Origin: Labrys miyagiensis
GTDB taxonomy: Bacteria > Pseudomonadota > Alphaproteobacteria > Rhizobiales > Labraceae
Assembly: GCF_030160835.1 (NCBI RefSeq)
Contig: NZ_BSPC01000068.1
Span: forward strand, 1-64,000
Reading direction: 5' to 3'
DNA length: 64,000 nt
Translations under genes and position numbers: made by a program
The notes under the pieces: generated by a model
The model's database searches: none
What the model saw: only the letters and a program-made list of their open reading frames with translations
What the model was told of the DNA's origin: nothing
Part shown: positions 18,196-26,452 of the stretch, piece by piece
How positions within the stretch are numbered: the first letter of the stretch is position 1
Layout of the letters: every line of letters starts with the position of its first letter

Positions 18196-18588
18196 CTATA
18201 TCTGACTTAGCCTTGAGCTCTTCATGGGGAGCTCAAACATGGCCCCACCTTGGACGAGGCCTGACTGCGCCTCGATCGTCGGCCAAAGAGCGAGTATCCG
18301 CTCGGTTTGTTTGATCACCGGCGACTTGTATAGGCCCTTTGAAAGAAAGAAGCCGATGAGGTGGGACGCGCGGAACGCGGCGTGCTCAGCTCGATTGCGG
18401 GTTATACGACGATCGCCGGAAATAACGATCCAACGTCCCTCAGCGCTTAAAGCCTCTATCCATTGCGCGTCCTTTACGCCTGTACCGAAGCGATCCCGGA
18501 TATGAACGACTTCATGCTCGCCTTCGAACAAAGCGCCCAAGGATCGAGCGATACGAATGGAAAGGTTCTCGTCGAAGAGGACCTTCAT
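18196..18588 (-). CDS. DUF5615 PIN-like toxin
   Basis: A 130-residue protein beginning MKVLFDENLSIRIARSLGAL, the typical opening of DUF5615/Mut7-C-like PIN-fold proteins, with an acidic residue at position 6 and a second cluster at WIVISGDRRITRN. PIN-type toxins are RNases. Its start overlaps the stop of the upstream gene by four bases (ATGA), the usual antitoxin-then-toxin arrangement. The C-terminal tail after about residue 105 is not recognised. It is likely the toxic half of a type II pair; activity is inferred. Confidence 0.78.
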   Translation of the reverse strand: MKVLFDENLSIRIARSLGALFEGEHEVVHIRDRFGTGVKDAQWIEALSAEGRWIVISGDRRITRNRAEHAAFRASHLIGFFLSKGLYKSPVIKQTERILALWPTIEAQSGLVQGGAMFELPMKSSRLSQI

Positions 18589-19298
18589 GCCGCTATCAAA
18601 AGGCTTTGCTCAAATTGAACGGCGTCGCGAACGGACGCCGTCGATACCTCAAAGAGCCGAGCGACCCTCTCGATAGAGCCCTCTGCTTGAACCGCGTCAG
18701 CAAGCGTTACAGTTGGTATTCCGAATTCCGAGGCGATCGGTTGCCCAAATGCCCTTGCGGGGTCGATCACGATTGAACGTTTCCCGTTGAACGGACGCCA
18801 TCGAGCCACCGCATGGTCTTCGATATCGAGATCTTTAAAGGTGCGTTCGATCACCTGTTTGAAGACGTATTGCCGGCGCTTCAAATCGAGAAGTCTCGGC
18901 TCCTTTGAGCGGACGGCGCTTTCCAGAAAGATGGTTCTTCCGTCGGTTCGAAAACGTTGAGTTGAAAAGGGCCTATCGTCGTTTACCTGCTGCCTCGCGT
19001 AATTAAGGCAGTTTCGAATTGCGAGAGGCCCGACGCCAGCGTCTACAAACGCATTTACGAACCGCAACTCGATCAAGTCACGGAAACCGATTTCGAGATG
19101 CTCATGAATTTCGGCGTGCTGCGACTTCCAAAGCGGGGGAACGTAGTGTTCTTCGCCCTTGCGACGGAAACGATAACCTCGAAGCCAACGGTTGATATTA
19201 ACCGCTGACGTACCGAGCAGACGCGCGGCTTCCCCGGCGGTGTAGGAGCCAACGCCGATCGCATCGGAAAATTGCGCATGGTTTGAGGTCGACAACAT
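18585..19298 (-). CDS. DUF433-type antitoxin with MerR-like HTH
   Basis: A 237-residue protein. Residues about 15-45 (YTAGEAARLLGTSAVNINRW) look like a MerR-type DNA-binding helix-turn-helix. The C-terminal portion (SIVIDPARAFGQPIASEFGI, then TLADAVQAEGSIERVARLFE) is the DUF433 domain that in known pairs accompanies a DUF5615 PIN-like toxin. It overlaps the toxin gene downstream and so precedes it in the operon. This is longer than minimal DUF433 antitoxins (about 75 residues). It probably neutralises the toxin and represses the operon. The ribosome binding site is weak. Confidence 0.8.
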   Translation of the reverse strand: MLSTSNHAQFSDAIGVGSYTAGEAARLLGTSAVNINRWLRGYRFRRKGEEHYVPPLWKSQHAEIHEHLEIGFRDLIELRFVNAFVDAGVGPLAIRNCLNYARQQVNDDRPFSTQRFRTDGRTIFLESAVRSKEPRLLDLKRRQYVFKQVIERTFKDLDIEDHAVARWRPFNGKRSIVIDPARAFGQPIASEFGIPTVTLADAVQAEGSIERVARLFEVSTASVRDAVQFEQSLLIAA

Positions 19299-19539
19299 AG
19301 GAGCAACCTACATAGTTTGATTGGCAGAGCAAGGCAGCGAGCCGTAAGAATGGCGGCCATAAGAGGCATTCGAGTTGGAAAAAGTCCAACGGCCTGTTGA
19401 GTCCCAACAATTGGTTTTCACAGCTCGTAGCGCGCCAGCGGGAGCACTGACGCTCTCTACGAGAGCGTGAAAGACAAGGCGGAAGCGGTATTTGGTTGTG
19501 GTAAGTCGAAAATAGCTGAGGTGCTCCACCTTGTAGTAT

Positions 19540-20193
19540 TCAAACGGTTTGGCGGGCCTGACGCTCCAACAAGCGCGTGAGTTCAGCGCGTATCCGTCGG
19601 AGCTGTGGCCAGGGCCGCTCATCCGAGTGCTCGCTCGGAGCGTCAAGGGCAATCAGAGCCTCCAGCTTTGCAAGGACGCCAGGAATTGACATGGCATCCG
19701 CGTCAAAAAGTTCGTCGGCAAGTCGTTGTTCGTCTGCCATCGCAACCTTCTCTTCCTGCAAGGCGGCCGAGTATCCGAGCATGCCATCGGCATCTTCCCA
19801 AAGCGCGTGATGGGCGCTCAGCTCTGCCTCCACGAAAGCACGCATATGACGAACAGATGGCACGGAGGACGCGAGAGCCTCGAATGCCCGTAATGATCTG
19901 ATCCGAACAGGTTCGTCGAGAGCGGGATCGTCCAAGGTCACAGAGGGAAAGCCGATCCTGCAGGCAAGCTGCGTCTCGAGACGTTGTTGCTTGCGGCAGA
20001 GGGCGTGTGCCCTCCGGGAAGCGGAGCGCCAGGATCTCCAGGCGACGATCGCCGGGTCGTGCGATGTTTCGCCGGTCACGCTCTTCCCCAAAGAGGCGCC
20101 GAAGGCCGTGCCGCCAGCGGCCGCCATTAAGGTAGAGAGAACGTACCTTCGCGATACTCTGGACAGACTCGTGCTAGTCTCAGAATCAACCAT
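19540..20193 (-). CDS. Tat-signal-like protein of unknown function
   Basis: A 217-residue protein whose N terminus carries a twin-arginine-like export signal (SRRYVLSTLMAAAGGTAFGA, about residues 14-33). The remainder is mostly helical, acidic and Arg-rich (for example DPAIVAWRSWRSASRRAHAL and EEKVAMADEQRLADELFDAD), with no motif that I recognise. The start at 20193 is supported by AAGGAG seven bases upstream. It is divergent from the small XRE regulator at 20314. The pairing of a helical protein with an XRE repressor next to a toxin-antitoxin locus is suggestive but not proof of a second module. Confidence 0.7.
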   Translation of the reverse strand: MVDSETSTSLSRVSRRYVLSTLMAAAGGTAFGASLGKSVTGETSHDPAIVAWRSWRSASRRAHALCRKQQRLETQLACRIGFPSVTLDDPALDEPVRIRSLRAFEALASSVPSVRHMRAFVEAELSAHHALWEDADGMLGYSAALQEEKVAMADEQRLADELFDADAMSIPGVLAKLEALIALDAPSEHSDERPWPQLRRIRAELTRLLERQARQTV

Positions 20194-20313
20194 GATCCGA
20201 GCTCCTTACAGCTTGGGTGTGTGGCCAGACTGGGTGGCATATTTGCCTCATGTCACCCAGTTGTACGCAAGGCTCACACTCATATTGTAAAATGTCAGTC
20301 AGAAAGTACAACA

Positions 20314-20541
20314 TTGAGACCTGATTTGTCCCCCGAACAATGTCGAGCTGGACGGGCGATGTTGGGATGGAGCCAGGAACAGCTGGCCCAGAATGCAGCA
20401 ATATCCCGTCAAACGATCGTTGATTTCGAACGAGGCCTCAGGCTGCCGATCACGAACAATCTTGTCGCAATAGTTGCGGCCTTTGAAAGGGCGGGTATCG
20501 AGTTTCTCGCTGATAATGGTCTGAGACTAAAGAGACGCTAG
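20314..20541 (+). CDS. Small XRE-family HTH regulator
   Basis: The core is an HTH_XRE domain: LSPEQCRAGRAMLGWSQEQL, AQNAAISRQTIVDFERG, then PITNNLVAIVAAFERAGIEF, as in many 70-90 residue alphaproteobacterial repressors. The start is uncertain. An in-frame TTG at 20314 gives 75 residues, while a GTG at 20221 gives 106 with an unconvincing N-terminal extension. It is divergent from the Tat-type protein gene and probably regulates that intergenic promoter. Confidence 0.8.
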   Translation: MRPDLSPEQCRAGRAMLGWSQEQLAQNAAISRQTIVDFERGLRLPITNNLVAIVAAFERAGIEFLADNGLRLKRR

Positions 20542-20603
20542 CGGAGAAATTCTGGCGCTGTTTGGCGCGCTGAGCTGCTGCCGGTTTTGCGGACACGAGG
20601 TTA

Positions 20604-20845
20604 GGCTAGCATAGCTTGTTCCTCAAACTCGACGGGGCTCATATACCCCAGGGGTCGAGTGCCTTCGCTGCGGGTTATAGAAGCGCTCGATATAATCGAA
20701 GACTTCCGCGCTAGCGTCATCCCTTGTCCTGTAGACCTTGCGAGCTGTCCGCTCGGTTTTGAGTGACGAGAAGAAGCTTTCCATTGCCGCATTATCCCAG
20801 ACGTTACCCGACCGGCTCATCGAACAGGTGATGCAGTGGTCGTGT
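20604..20845 (-). pseudogene. IS3-family transposase OrfB 3' fragment
   Basis: The fragment encodes the end of an IS3-type integrase: CSMSRSGNVWDNAAMESFFS, SLKTERTARKVYRTRDDA, then FDYIERFYNPQRRHS. After an apparent single C insertion in a CCCC run it continues in another frame as LGYMSPVEFEEQAMLA and a stop. Everything upstream of the final DDE region is missing. Sequence past the stop (TCCGCAAAACCGGCAGCAGC) resembles an IS3-type terminal repeat, so the right end near 20580 may be intact while the left was lost. Confidence 0.85.
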
Positions 20846-20897
20846 TGATTTCCGTCGAGAATTTTCGGGGCCGATTCACAATTCAGGCTGCTCAAAG

Positions 20898-20937
20898 TGA
20901 CATTTCTAACGGGGACAAAAGGGACGTTTCTATCGGG
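20898..20937. repeat. Short direct repeat of IS21-type end appearance
   Basis: TGACATTTCTAACGGGG and GGACGTTTCTATCGGG lie 24 bases apart in direct orientation between the IS3 fragment and the prp operon. Repeated TTTCTAnCGGG elements are typical of multi-repeat insertion sequence ends, so this may be a leftover terminus. The family assignment is tentative. Confidence 0.4.
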
Positions 20938-20954
20938 CTAAGACAGCCACAGCG

Positions 20955-21896
20955 TTAATTTTCCCGCTGATCTGGACGGGGAAAAGCTGTAGCGGGCGAA
21001 GCCACCGTTTGGACGATCGACGCATCGAGCGTCTCATATTCCTTCAAGCCAATGAGATCGTAAAGTTCCGCTCGGGTCTGCATCTCGTCGATCATTGCCT
21101 TGGTCCCGCCATCGCGGCGGATGGCCGCGTATAGCCGCTGCTGCGCCTTGTTGGCGACGCGCAGCGATGAGACCGGCCAGATCACCATCGCATAGCCCAT
21201 GGCCTCGAACTCGGCTGCCGTGATGAACGGCGTCCGGCCAAATTCAGTCATGTTGGCGAGAAGCGGCACGTTCGGCAGGCGGTTTGCAAATTCCCGGAAC
21301 ATCTCCGGAGTGGTCAATGCCTCCGGAAAGATCGCATCGGCCCCCGCCTCGAGGTAGAGCCTGGCCCTATCCACCGCGGCATCGAGCCCTTCGCTGGCCA
21401 CCGCATCTGTCCGTGCAATCAGATAGAGATGCCGGCGGGTCTTTGCAGCAGCCGCGACCTTGGCCGCCATATCGCGCGCGTCTGCCAGCTTCTTGTCGTT
21501 GAGGTGCCCACACTTCTTGGGCAGCAACTGATCCTCGATGTGCACGGCGGCAGCGCCGGCATCTTCGAATGTGCGCACCATGTGCATGACATTCAGCGCT
21601 TCGCCATAGCCCGTATCGCCGTCGACGACGACCGGAAGGCCGCTTGCCCGCGCCACCTGTCGGATAAAGAAGGCGACCTCGTCGACGGTGATGATCCCGA
21701 GGTCTGGCAGGCCCATGGAAGCGGTCATGGCCGCTCCCGAAAGATAGAGCGCATCGAAGCCGGCGGCTTTGGCCTGCAACGCGGCCATGCCGTTGTGAGT
21801 GCCGGGGATTCGCACGATGCTGCCCTCGCCGAGCAATGCCCGGAAGCGCTTCTCGGCAGGCTCGGAAGGATGATCGGATGCAAGAAGATAGGGCAT
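20955..21896 (-). CDS. prpB: 2-methylisocitrate lyase
   Basis: A 313-residue enzyme of the isocitrate lyase/PEP mutase family that cleaves 2-methylisocitrate to pyruvate and succinate, the last step of the methylcitrate cycle. The catalytic signature KKCGH occurs at residues 127-131 (in DQLLPKKCGHL), preceded by the substrate and metal motif VVVDGDTGYGEALNV. The length is normal. The ATG at 21896 lies 10 bases after the prpC stop, so translation is probably coupled. It is the last gene of a prpDCB operon, next to insertion sequence debris. Confidence 0.93.
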   Translation of the reverse strand: MPYLLASDHPSEPAEKRFRALLGEGSIVRIPGTHNGMAALQAKAAGFDALYLSGAAMTASMGLPDLGIITVDEVAFFIRQVARASGLPVVVDGDTGYGEALNVMHMVRTFEDAGAAAVHIEDQLLPKKCGHLNDKKLADARDMAAKVAAAAKTRRHLYLIARTDAVASEGLDAAVDRARLYLEAGADAIFPEALTTPEMFREFANRLPNVPLLANMTEFGRTPFITAAEFEAMGYAMVIWPVSSLRVANKAQQRLYAAIRRDGGTKAMIDEMQTRAELYDLIGLKEYETLDASIVQTVASPATAFPRPDQREN

Positions 21897-21906
21897 GGTT
21901 GATGGC

Positions 21907-23094
21907 CTAAACATGTTGCGGCGCCGGGCAGGCTTCGCCGCGAAGTTGGATGGGCTGGAAGGGCCGGTTCTCCGGGCCGACATAGTGGGCCGAAGGCCGG
22001 ATGATCTTGTTGTCCACGCGCTGCTCCATGACGTGGGCGCTCCAGCCCGAGGTGCGGGCGATGACGAAAAGTGGCGTGAACATTGCACGCGGCACGCCAA
22101 GCAGCTGATACGCGACGGCGCTGAACCAATCGAGGTTGGCGAACATTTTCTTTCGTTCCGCCATGACCGTCTCGATGCGCTCGGCGATCTGAAATCGCTT
22201 TGCCTGACCGCTTTCGCCGGAAAGGCGACGCGCCACCTCCTTGATTACCTGGTTGCGTGGATCCGCGATCGTATAGACGGGATGGCCGAAGCCGATAATC
22301 ACCTCCTTGGCGTCAAGGCGCTGGCGGATATCGGCTTCCGCGCTGTCGGCGTCCGCATAGCGCAGCTGGATATCGAAGGCAGCTTCGTTGGCGCCGCCAT
22401 GTTTCGGCCCGCGCAGGGCGCCGATGGCACCGGTGATGGCGGAATACATGTCGGCGCCCGTGCTGGCGATCGAGCGGGCCGTGAAGGTCGAGGCGTTGAA
22501 CTCATGCTCGGCATAGAGGATGAGCGAGGTATGCATGGCCCGAATATCCGCTTCGCCGGGAGCATATGTCCGAAGCAGATGCAGGAAATGGCCCGCGATC
22601 GTCTCGTCGTCCGTCTCCACCTCAATGCGACGGTCGTTGCGGGCATAATGGTGCCAGTAGAGCAACATGGAACCGAGGCTGGCCAAGAGCCGGTCGGCGA
22701 CATCGCGCGCTGCAGCGGGATTGTGATCATGGGTCTCGGGCACTACGCATCCGAGCGCGGAGACACCGCTACGCATTACGTCCATTGGATGCGCCGCCGC
22801 CGGGATCGCTTCGAGCGTGTTGCGCACGGTTGCCGGCAGGCCGCGAAACGCCATGAGCCTCGTTTTGTAAGCCGCAAGCTCGTCGGCAGTCGGCAGGCTG
22901 CCATGAACCAGGAGGTGAGCGACCTCCTCGAACTCGCAGGCTTCGGCAATGTCGAGGATGTCGTAGCCACGATAGTGGAGATCATTGCCGCTGTGACCGA
23001 CGGTGCAGAGGGCCGTTCTCCCCGCGACGATGCCGGATAAAGCAACCGACTTCTTTGCGCCGGCCAGCGGGCGGGACAGTGCTTCGATGGTCAT
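21907..23094 (-). CDS. prpC: 2-methylcitrate synthase
   Basis: A 395-residue citrate synthase-family enzyme that condenses propionyl-CoA with oxaloacetate. Visible family motifs are LIHG-type block [12 protein letters not shown], the catalytic His region [16 protein letters not shown], and the second catalytic block [16 protein letters not shown]. The start at 23094 is set by a strong AGGAGG box; the frame continues further upstream but that part overlaps prpD. The neighbours prpD and prpB identify it as the methylcitrate rather than the TCA-cycle enzyme. Confidence 0.93.
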   Translation of the reverse strand: MTIEALSRPLAGAKKSVALSGIVAGRTALCTVGHSGNDLHYRGYDILDIAEACEFEEVAHLLVHGSLPTADELAAYKTRLMAFRGLPATVRNTLEAIPAAAHPMDVMRSGVSALGCVVPETHDHNPAAARDVADRLLASLGSMLLYWHHYARNDRRIEVETDDETIAGHFLHLLRTYAPGEADIRAMHTSLILYAEHEFNASTFTARSIASTGADMYSAITGAIGALRGPKHGGANEAAFDIQLRYADADSAEADIRQRLDAKEVIIGFGHPVYTIADPRNQVIKEVARRLSGESGQAKRFQIAERIETVMAERKKMFANLDWFSAVAYQLLGVPRAMFTPLFVIARTSGWSAHVMEQRVDNKIIRPSAHYVGPENRPFQPIQLRGEACPAPQHV

Positions 23095-23104
23095 GATGCT
23101 CCTC

Positions 23105-24691
23105 CTAGACGGCGACGACGACGTTGGGCACTGCGACCGCCCCCGGTGGTCGCCAGTTGAATATTCCGTAGGCTTTTGACACGAAGAGGTGCCCGGGCGG
23201 GGCGGTGAAGGAGAGGCCGAGAAGTTCCCCCTCCTCGAGCTCGGCCAGCCGGTCAACAACCCCGAGGAAACGATCTTGCTCCTCGGGCGCGATGATGCCC
23301 TCGGTTAAGGTGCGGAACTTGGCGACATAGTCCCGCCGTCGAAACGGTCGGGCGCCGAGGGGATGGGCATCGGCGATCGCAATCTCGTCGACGATGACGC
23401 CGCTATCCTCGAGTGTCACGACGACGCGACCGCCAAGGGCCTTTTCGCGAGGGTCGCGACTGTGGTAGCGCCGCGTCCACTCCTCATCTTCCACAGTCGA
23501 GATCTTGTGCCAGAGTGCTACGGTTTCTCGCCTTGTAGCGCGTTCGGGCGCATAGGAGCGCTCGTGATGCCAGCCGCCGTCCTCGAGCGCAACGGCGAAG
23601 ATGTACATAATGGAATGGTCGAGCGTTTCACGGCTCGCCCCGGGATCCATCTTCTGCGGATCGTTCGCTCCAGTGCCGATGACGAAATGCGTGTGATGGC
23701 TGGTGTGGATGACGATGTGCTTGACCCGTGACAGGTCGCCGATCTTCGGCCCGAGCCGGCGCGCCAGGTCGATCAAGGCCTGGCTTTGATATTCGGCAGA
23801 ATGCTCCTTGGTGTAAGTCTCGAGGATCGCTCGCTTGGGCTCGCCGCGCTCCGGTAGCGGCACGGCGTATTCGGCCTTTGGCCCACCGAGCAGCCAGGCG
23901 ATGAAGCCATCCTCGCCCTCCCAGGCCGGCGACGGGGCGTCTTCCCCGCGCATGGCTCGATCGACGGCCTCCACCGCCATCTTGCCCGCAAAACCCGGCG
24001 CATAGGCCTTCCAGCTCGAAATCGCGCCCTTGCGCGACTGCCTTGTGGTGGTGGTGACGTGCAGCGCCTGCTGGATTGCCTGGTAGACCGTCTCGGCCGG
24101 CAGCCCCAGGGCTGCCCCGATCCCGCCCGCTGCGGAAGCTCCGAGATGGGCAATGTGATCGATCTTGTGCTCGTGCAGGCAGATGCCTTTCACCAGATCG
24201 ACCTGGATCTCATAGGCTGCGGCGAGACCGCGAACGAGAGCCTTGCCGGATAGGGCGCAATGCTGCGCCACCGCAAGAACGGGTGGGATATTGTCGCCAG
24301 GATGGGAATAGTCCGCGGCAAGGAAGGTGTCGTGGTAGTCGAGCTCGCGCACCGCGACGCCATTGGCCCAGGCTGCCCATTCCGGGGAAAAGCGCTGGCT
24401 CGACGGCAGCCCGACGATCGCTGAGCCTGGCGACAACCGATGCGGCTCGGCCTGAGCCCGCGCGCTGATGACCGGCCCGCGGTTCAACGACGCCGCCGCC
24501 ACCGCCGCGTTGTCGATGATGCGATTGCCGATCATCTCCACGACTTCGTCTTCGACGGGTACGGGGTCGACCGCCATGTCGGCGATCTTCCAGGCGAGCT
24601 GCTGTGAACGCGGCAGATCCTCTGCCGAGGCGTAAGTACGGACGCTGTGGAGATTCAATGGATCGACTCCCGGTCGAGAGAAAGTTGGCAT
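23105..24691 (-). CDS. prpD: 2-methylcitrate dehydratase (MmgE/PrpD family)
   Basis: A 528-residue MmgE/PrpD protein that dehydrates 2-methylcitrate. It shows family blocks near [35 protein letters not shown], and [18 protein letters not shown], plus [20 protein letters not shown] in the C-terminal half. The ATG at 24691 is preferred over a GTG six bases upstream. It opens the prpDCB operon and is divergent from the ScfR-type regulator; the 190-base region between carries repeated putative operators. Confidence 0.92.
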   Translation of the reverse strand: MPTFSRPGVDPLNLHSVRTYASAEDLPRSQQLAWKIADMAVDPVPVEDEVVEMIGNRIIDNAAVAAASLNRGPVISARAQAEPHRLSPGSAIVGLPSSQRFSPEWAAWANGVAVRELDYHDTFLAADYSHPGDNIPPVLAVAQHCALSGKALVRGLAAAYEIQVDLVKGICLHEHKIDHIAHLGASAAGGIGAALGLPAETVYQAIQQALHVTTTTRQSRKGAISSWKAYAPGFAGKMAVEAVDRAMRGEDAPSPAWEGEDGFIAWLLGGPKAEYAVPLPERGEPKRAILETYTKEHSAEYQSQALIDLARRLGPKIGDLSRVKHIVIHTSHHTHFVIGTGANDPQKMDPGASRETLDHSIMYIFAVALEDGGWHHERSYAPERATRRETVALWHKISTVEDEEWTRRYHSRDPREKALGGRVVVTLEDSGVIVDEIAIADAHPLGARPFRRRDYVAKFRTLTEGIIAPEEQDRFLGVVDRLAELEEGELLGLSFTAPPGHLFVSKAYGIFNWRPPGAVAVPNVVVAV

Positions 24692-24708
24692 CCGCACGAT
24701 CGCAAGGC

Positions 24709-24852
24709 TGCGAACGCTTGTGAATGTGCAATCGGGACTTGCATCGCGATCACATCAACCGCACTATTCGAAAACTTGGAAGCCATTGAAAGTACTGAAA
24801 AAGCGAACATTTGCGGACGACTCTCTAGTGAATTGCGAATGTTTGCGAATGT
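24709..24852. promoter_or_regulatory. Repeated candidate ScfR operators between prpD and scfR
   Basis: A 19-base element occurs twice in direct orientation, at 24709-24727 (TGCGAACGCTTGTGAATGT) and 24834-24852 (TGCGAATGTTTGCGAATGT), identical at 16 of 19 positions. A degenerate version lies at 24802-24817 (AGCGAACATTTGCGGA). Each contains two TGCGAA-like half sites 11 bases apart, that is one helical turn. They occupy both ends of the divergent promoter region and resemble the TTTGC-type boxes of RamB/ScfR regulators. Confidence 0.65.
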
Positions 24853-24879
24853 AGCAGCTCGGTTGCGCGGGAGACCCTG

Positions 24880-26307
24880 ATGAAGAAAGCATTCATGGGC
24901 GGTCGGCTGAAGCGGCTGCGCGAAGAGCGCGGGTTGACCCAGATCGCGCTGGCACGGGCCCTCGACTTGTCGCCGAGCTATCTAAACCAGCTTGAAAAGA
25001 ACCAGCGGCCGTTGACCGTGCAGGTTCTGCTCAAGATCAACGCCGTGTTCGATGTCGACGTGCAGCTCTTCGCCGAGGATGACGAAAGTGGGCAGATCGC
25101 GGATCTGCGCGAGGTCCTCGCTGATCCTGCTCTCACGGAACGAGTTACGCCCGGTGAAATTCGCGACCTCGTCGCGAACATGCCCGCCATCGGGCGCGCC
25201 TTGGTGGCGTTCCATCGTCGCTATCGCAATGTCGCGGAGCAGGCCCAGGCGATGATGGCGGGGTTGGGGCTGGGAGACGGGGAAACGCCGGGCCTCGCAC
25301 CGGTCTTGCCCTACGAACAGGTGCGCGACTTCTTTTTTGCCCATCACAATCACTTCCTCGAGCTCGACCTCGCGGCAGAAAATCTGTTCGCCAGTGCCGG
25401 GCTCCTTGTCGGCGATGTCGCGGCGGGCCTGACGAACTATCTCGCCCGGCGGCACGACATCCGCGTCGCCTTCGACCGATCCGATGCCGGCAATACGCCA
25501 CAGCGGCTGTTCCGGCCGGCAGACCGCATCCTTCAGCTTTCCGCGCAGCTCACGCCTGGACAGCGTGCGTTCCAGATGGCGGTTCAGATCGCCCTCATCG
25601 AAATGGCCGAGGCGATCGAGCGATTGGCGCAAAGCGCCGCTGCGGGCAGTACCGAGGCCCGCGCCCTGACGCGCATAGGCCTTGCCAACCATTTCGCCGG
25701 CGCGCTGCTGATGCCCTACACCATCTTTCTGGAAGCTGCAGAGGCCGTGTACTACGATGTCGACCGGCTGGCGGACCGCTTCGGCGTCGGCTTCGAAACG
25801 GTCTGCCATCGGCTGAGCACGATGCAGCGCCCAGGCGCCTCGGGCCTACCCTTCTTCTTTATCCGTGTCGATCGCGCCGGCAACATTTCGAAGCGCCAAT
25901 CGGCGACCGATTTCCATTTCTCGAAGGTCGGCGGCACCTGCCCGCTCTGGAACGTCTACGAAGCCTTCGCCCAACCGGGCCGCATCCTTACGCAACTCGC
26001 TCGCATGCCGGATGGGCGTACCTATCTGTGGGTTGCCCGCACCGTCACGCATCGCATGGCCGGCTATGGCATGCCGGGCAAGACCTTCGCGGTTGCCCTC
26101 GGCTGCGACCTGCGGCACGCTGACCGACTCGTCTATTCCAAGGGCCTCGACCTGACGGACCCGGAAGCCGCGACGCCGATCGGTCTCGGCTGCAAGGTGT
26201 GCGAGCGCCACAATTGCCCGCAGCGCGCTTTCCCTGCGATCGGGCGGCCTCTGGTGATCGACGAAAAGCGCAGAGACTTTGCGCCCTATCTGGCTGACGA
26301 CAGGTGA
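24880..26307 (+). CDS. scfR: ScfR/RamB-like short-chain fatty acyl-CoA regulator
   Basis: A 475-residue regulator. Residues about 6-65 are an XRE HTH (GRLKRLREERGLTQIALARA, LSPSYLNQLEKNQRPLTV). The middle contains the ImmA/IrrE-like (DUF955) domain with ANHFAGALLMPYTIFLEAAE (the metalloprotease HExxH is replaced), and the C terminus is the DUF2083 domain with Cys residues in GLGCKVCERHNCPQRAFPAI. The family senses propionyl- or acetyl-CoA and activates propionate/acetate genes. Divergent orientation from prpDCB and the repeated operators between them fit direct control. The gene replaces the sigma-54 PrpR seen in enterics. Confidence 0.9.
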   Translation: MKKAFMGGRLKRLREERGLTQIALARALDLSPSYLNQLEKNQRPLTVQVLLKINAVFDVDVQLFAEDDESGQIADLREVLADPALTERVTPGEIRDLVANMPAIGRALVAFHRRYRNVAEQAQAMMAGLGLGDGETPGLAPVLPYEQVRDFFFAHHNHFLELDLAAENLFASAGLLVGDVAAGLTNYLARRHDIRVAFDRSDAGNTPQRLFRPADRILQLSAQLTPGQRAFQMAVQIALIEMAEAIERLAQSAAAGSTEARALTRIGLANHFAGALLMPYTIFLEAAEAVYYDVDRLADRFGVGFETVCHRLSTMQRPGASGLPFFFIRVDRAGNISKRQSATDFHFSKVGGTCPLWNVYEAFAQPGRILTQLARMPDGRTYLWVARTVTHRMAGYGMPGKTFAVALGCDLRHADRLVYSKGLDLTDPEAATPIGLGCKVCERHNCPQRAFPAIGRPLVIDEKRRDFAPYLADDR

Positions 26308-26452
26308 TCGTGCGAGCGAGGCGATTTCGCAGGCGCTTGATTATCCATCGAATAGGTCATGCGGCACGGCGGGCTAATAGCTGCAATTAGCAGTTTGAAT
26401 TTCACTTCGAAAATTATCTGACTCAAGATCCTTCCACTCATGGGAGGAAAAC

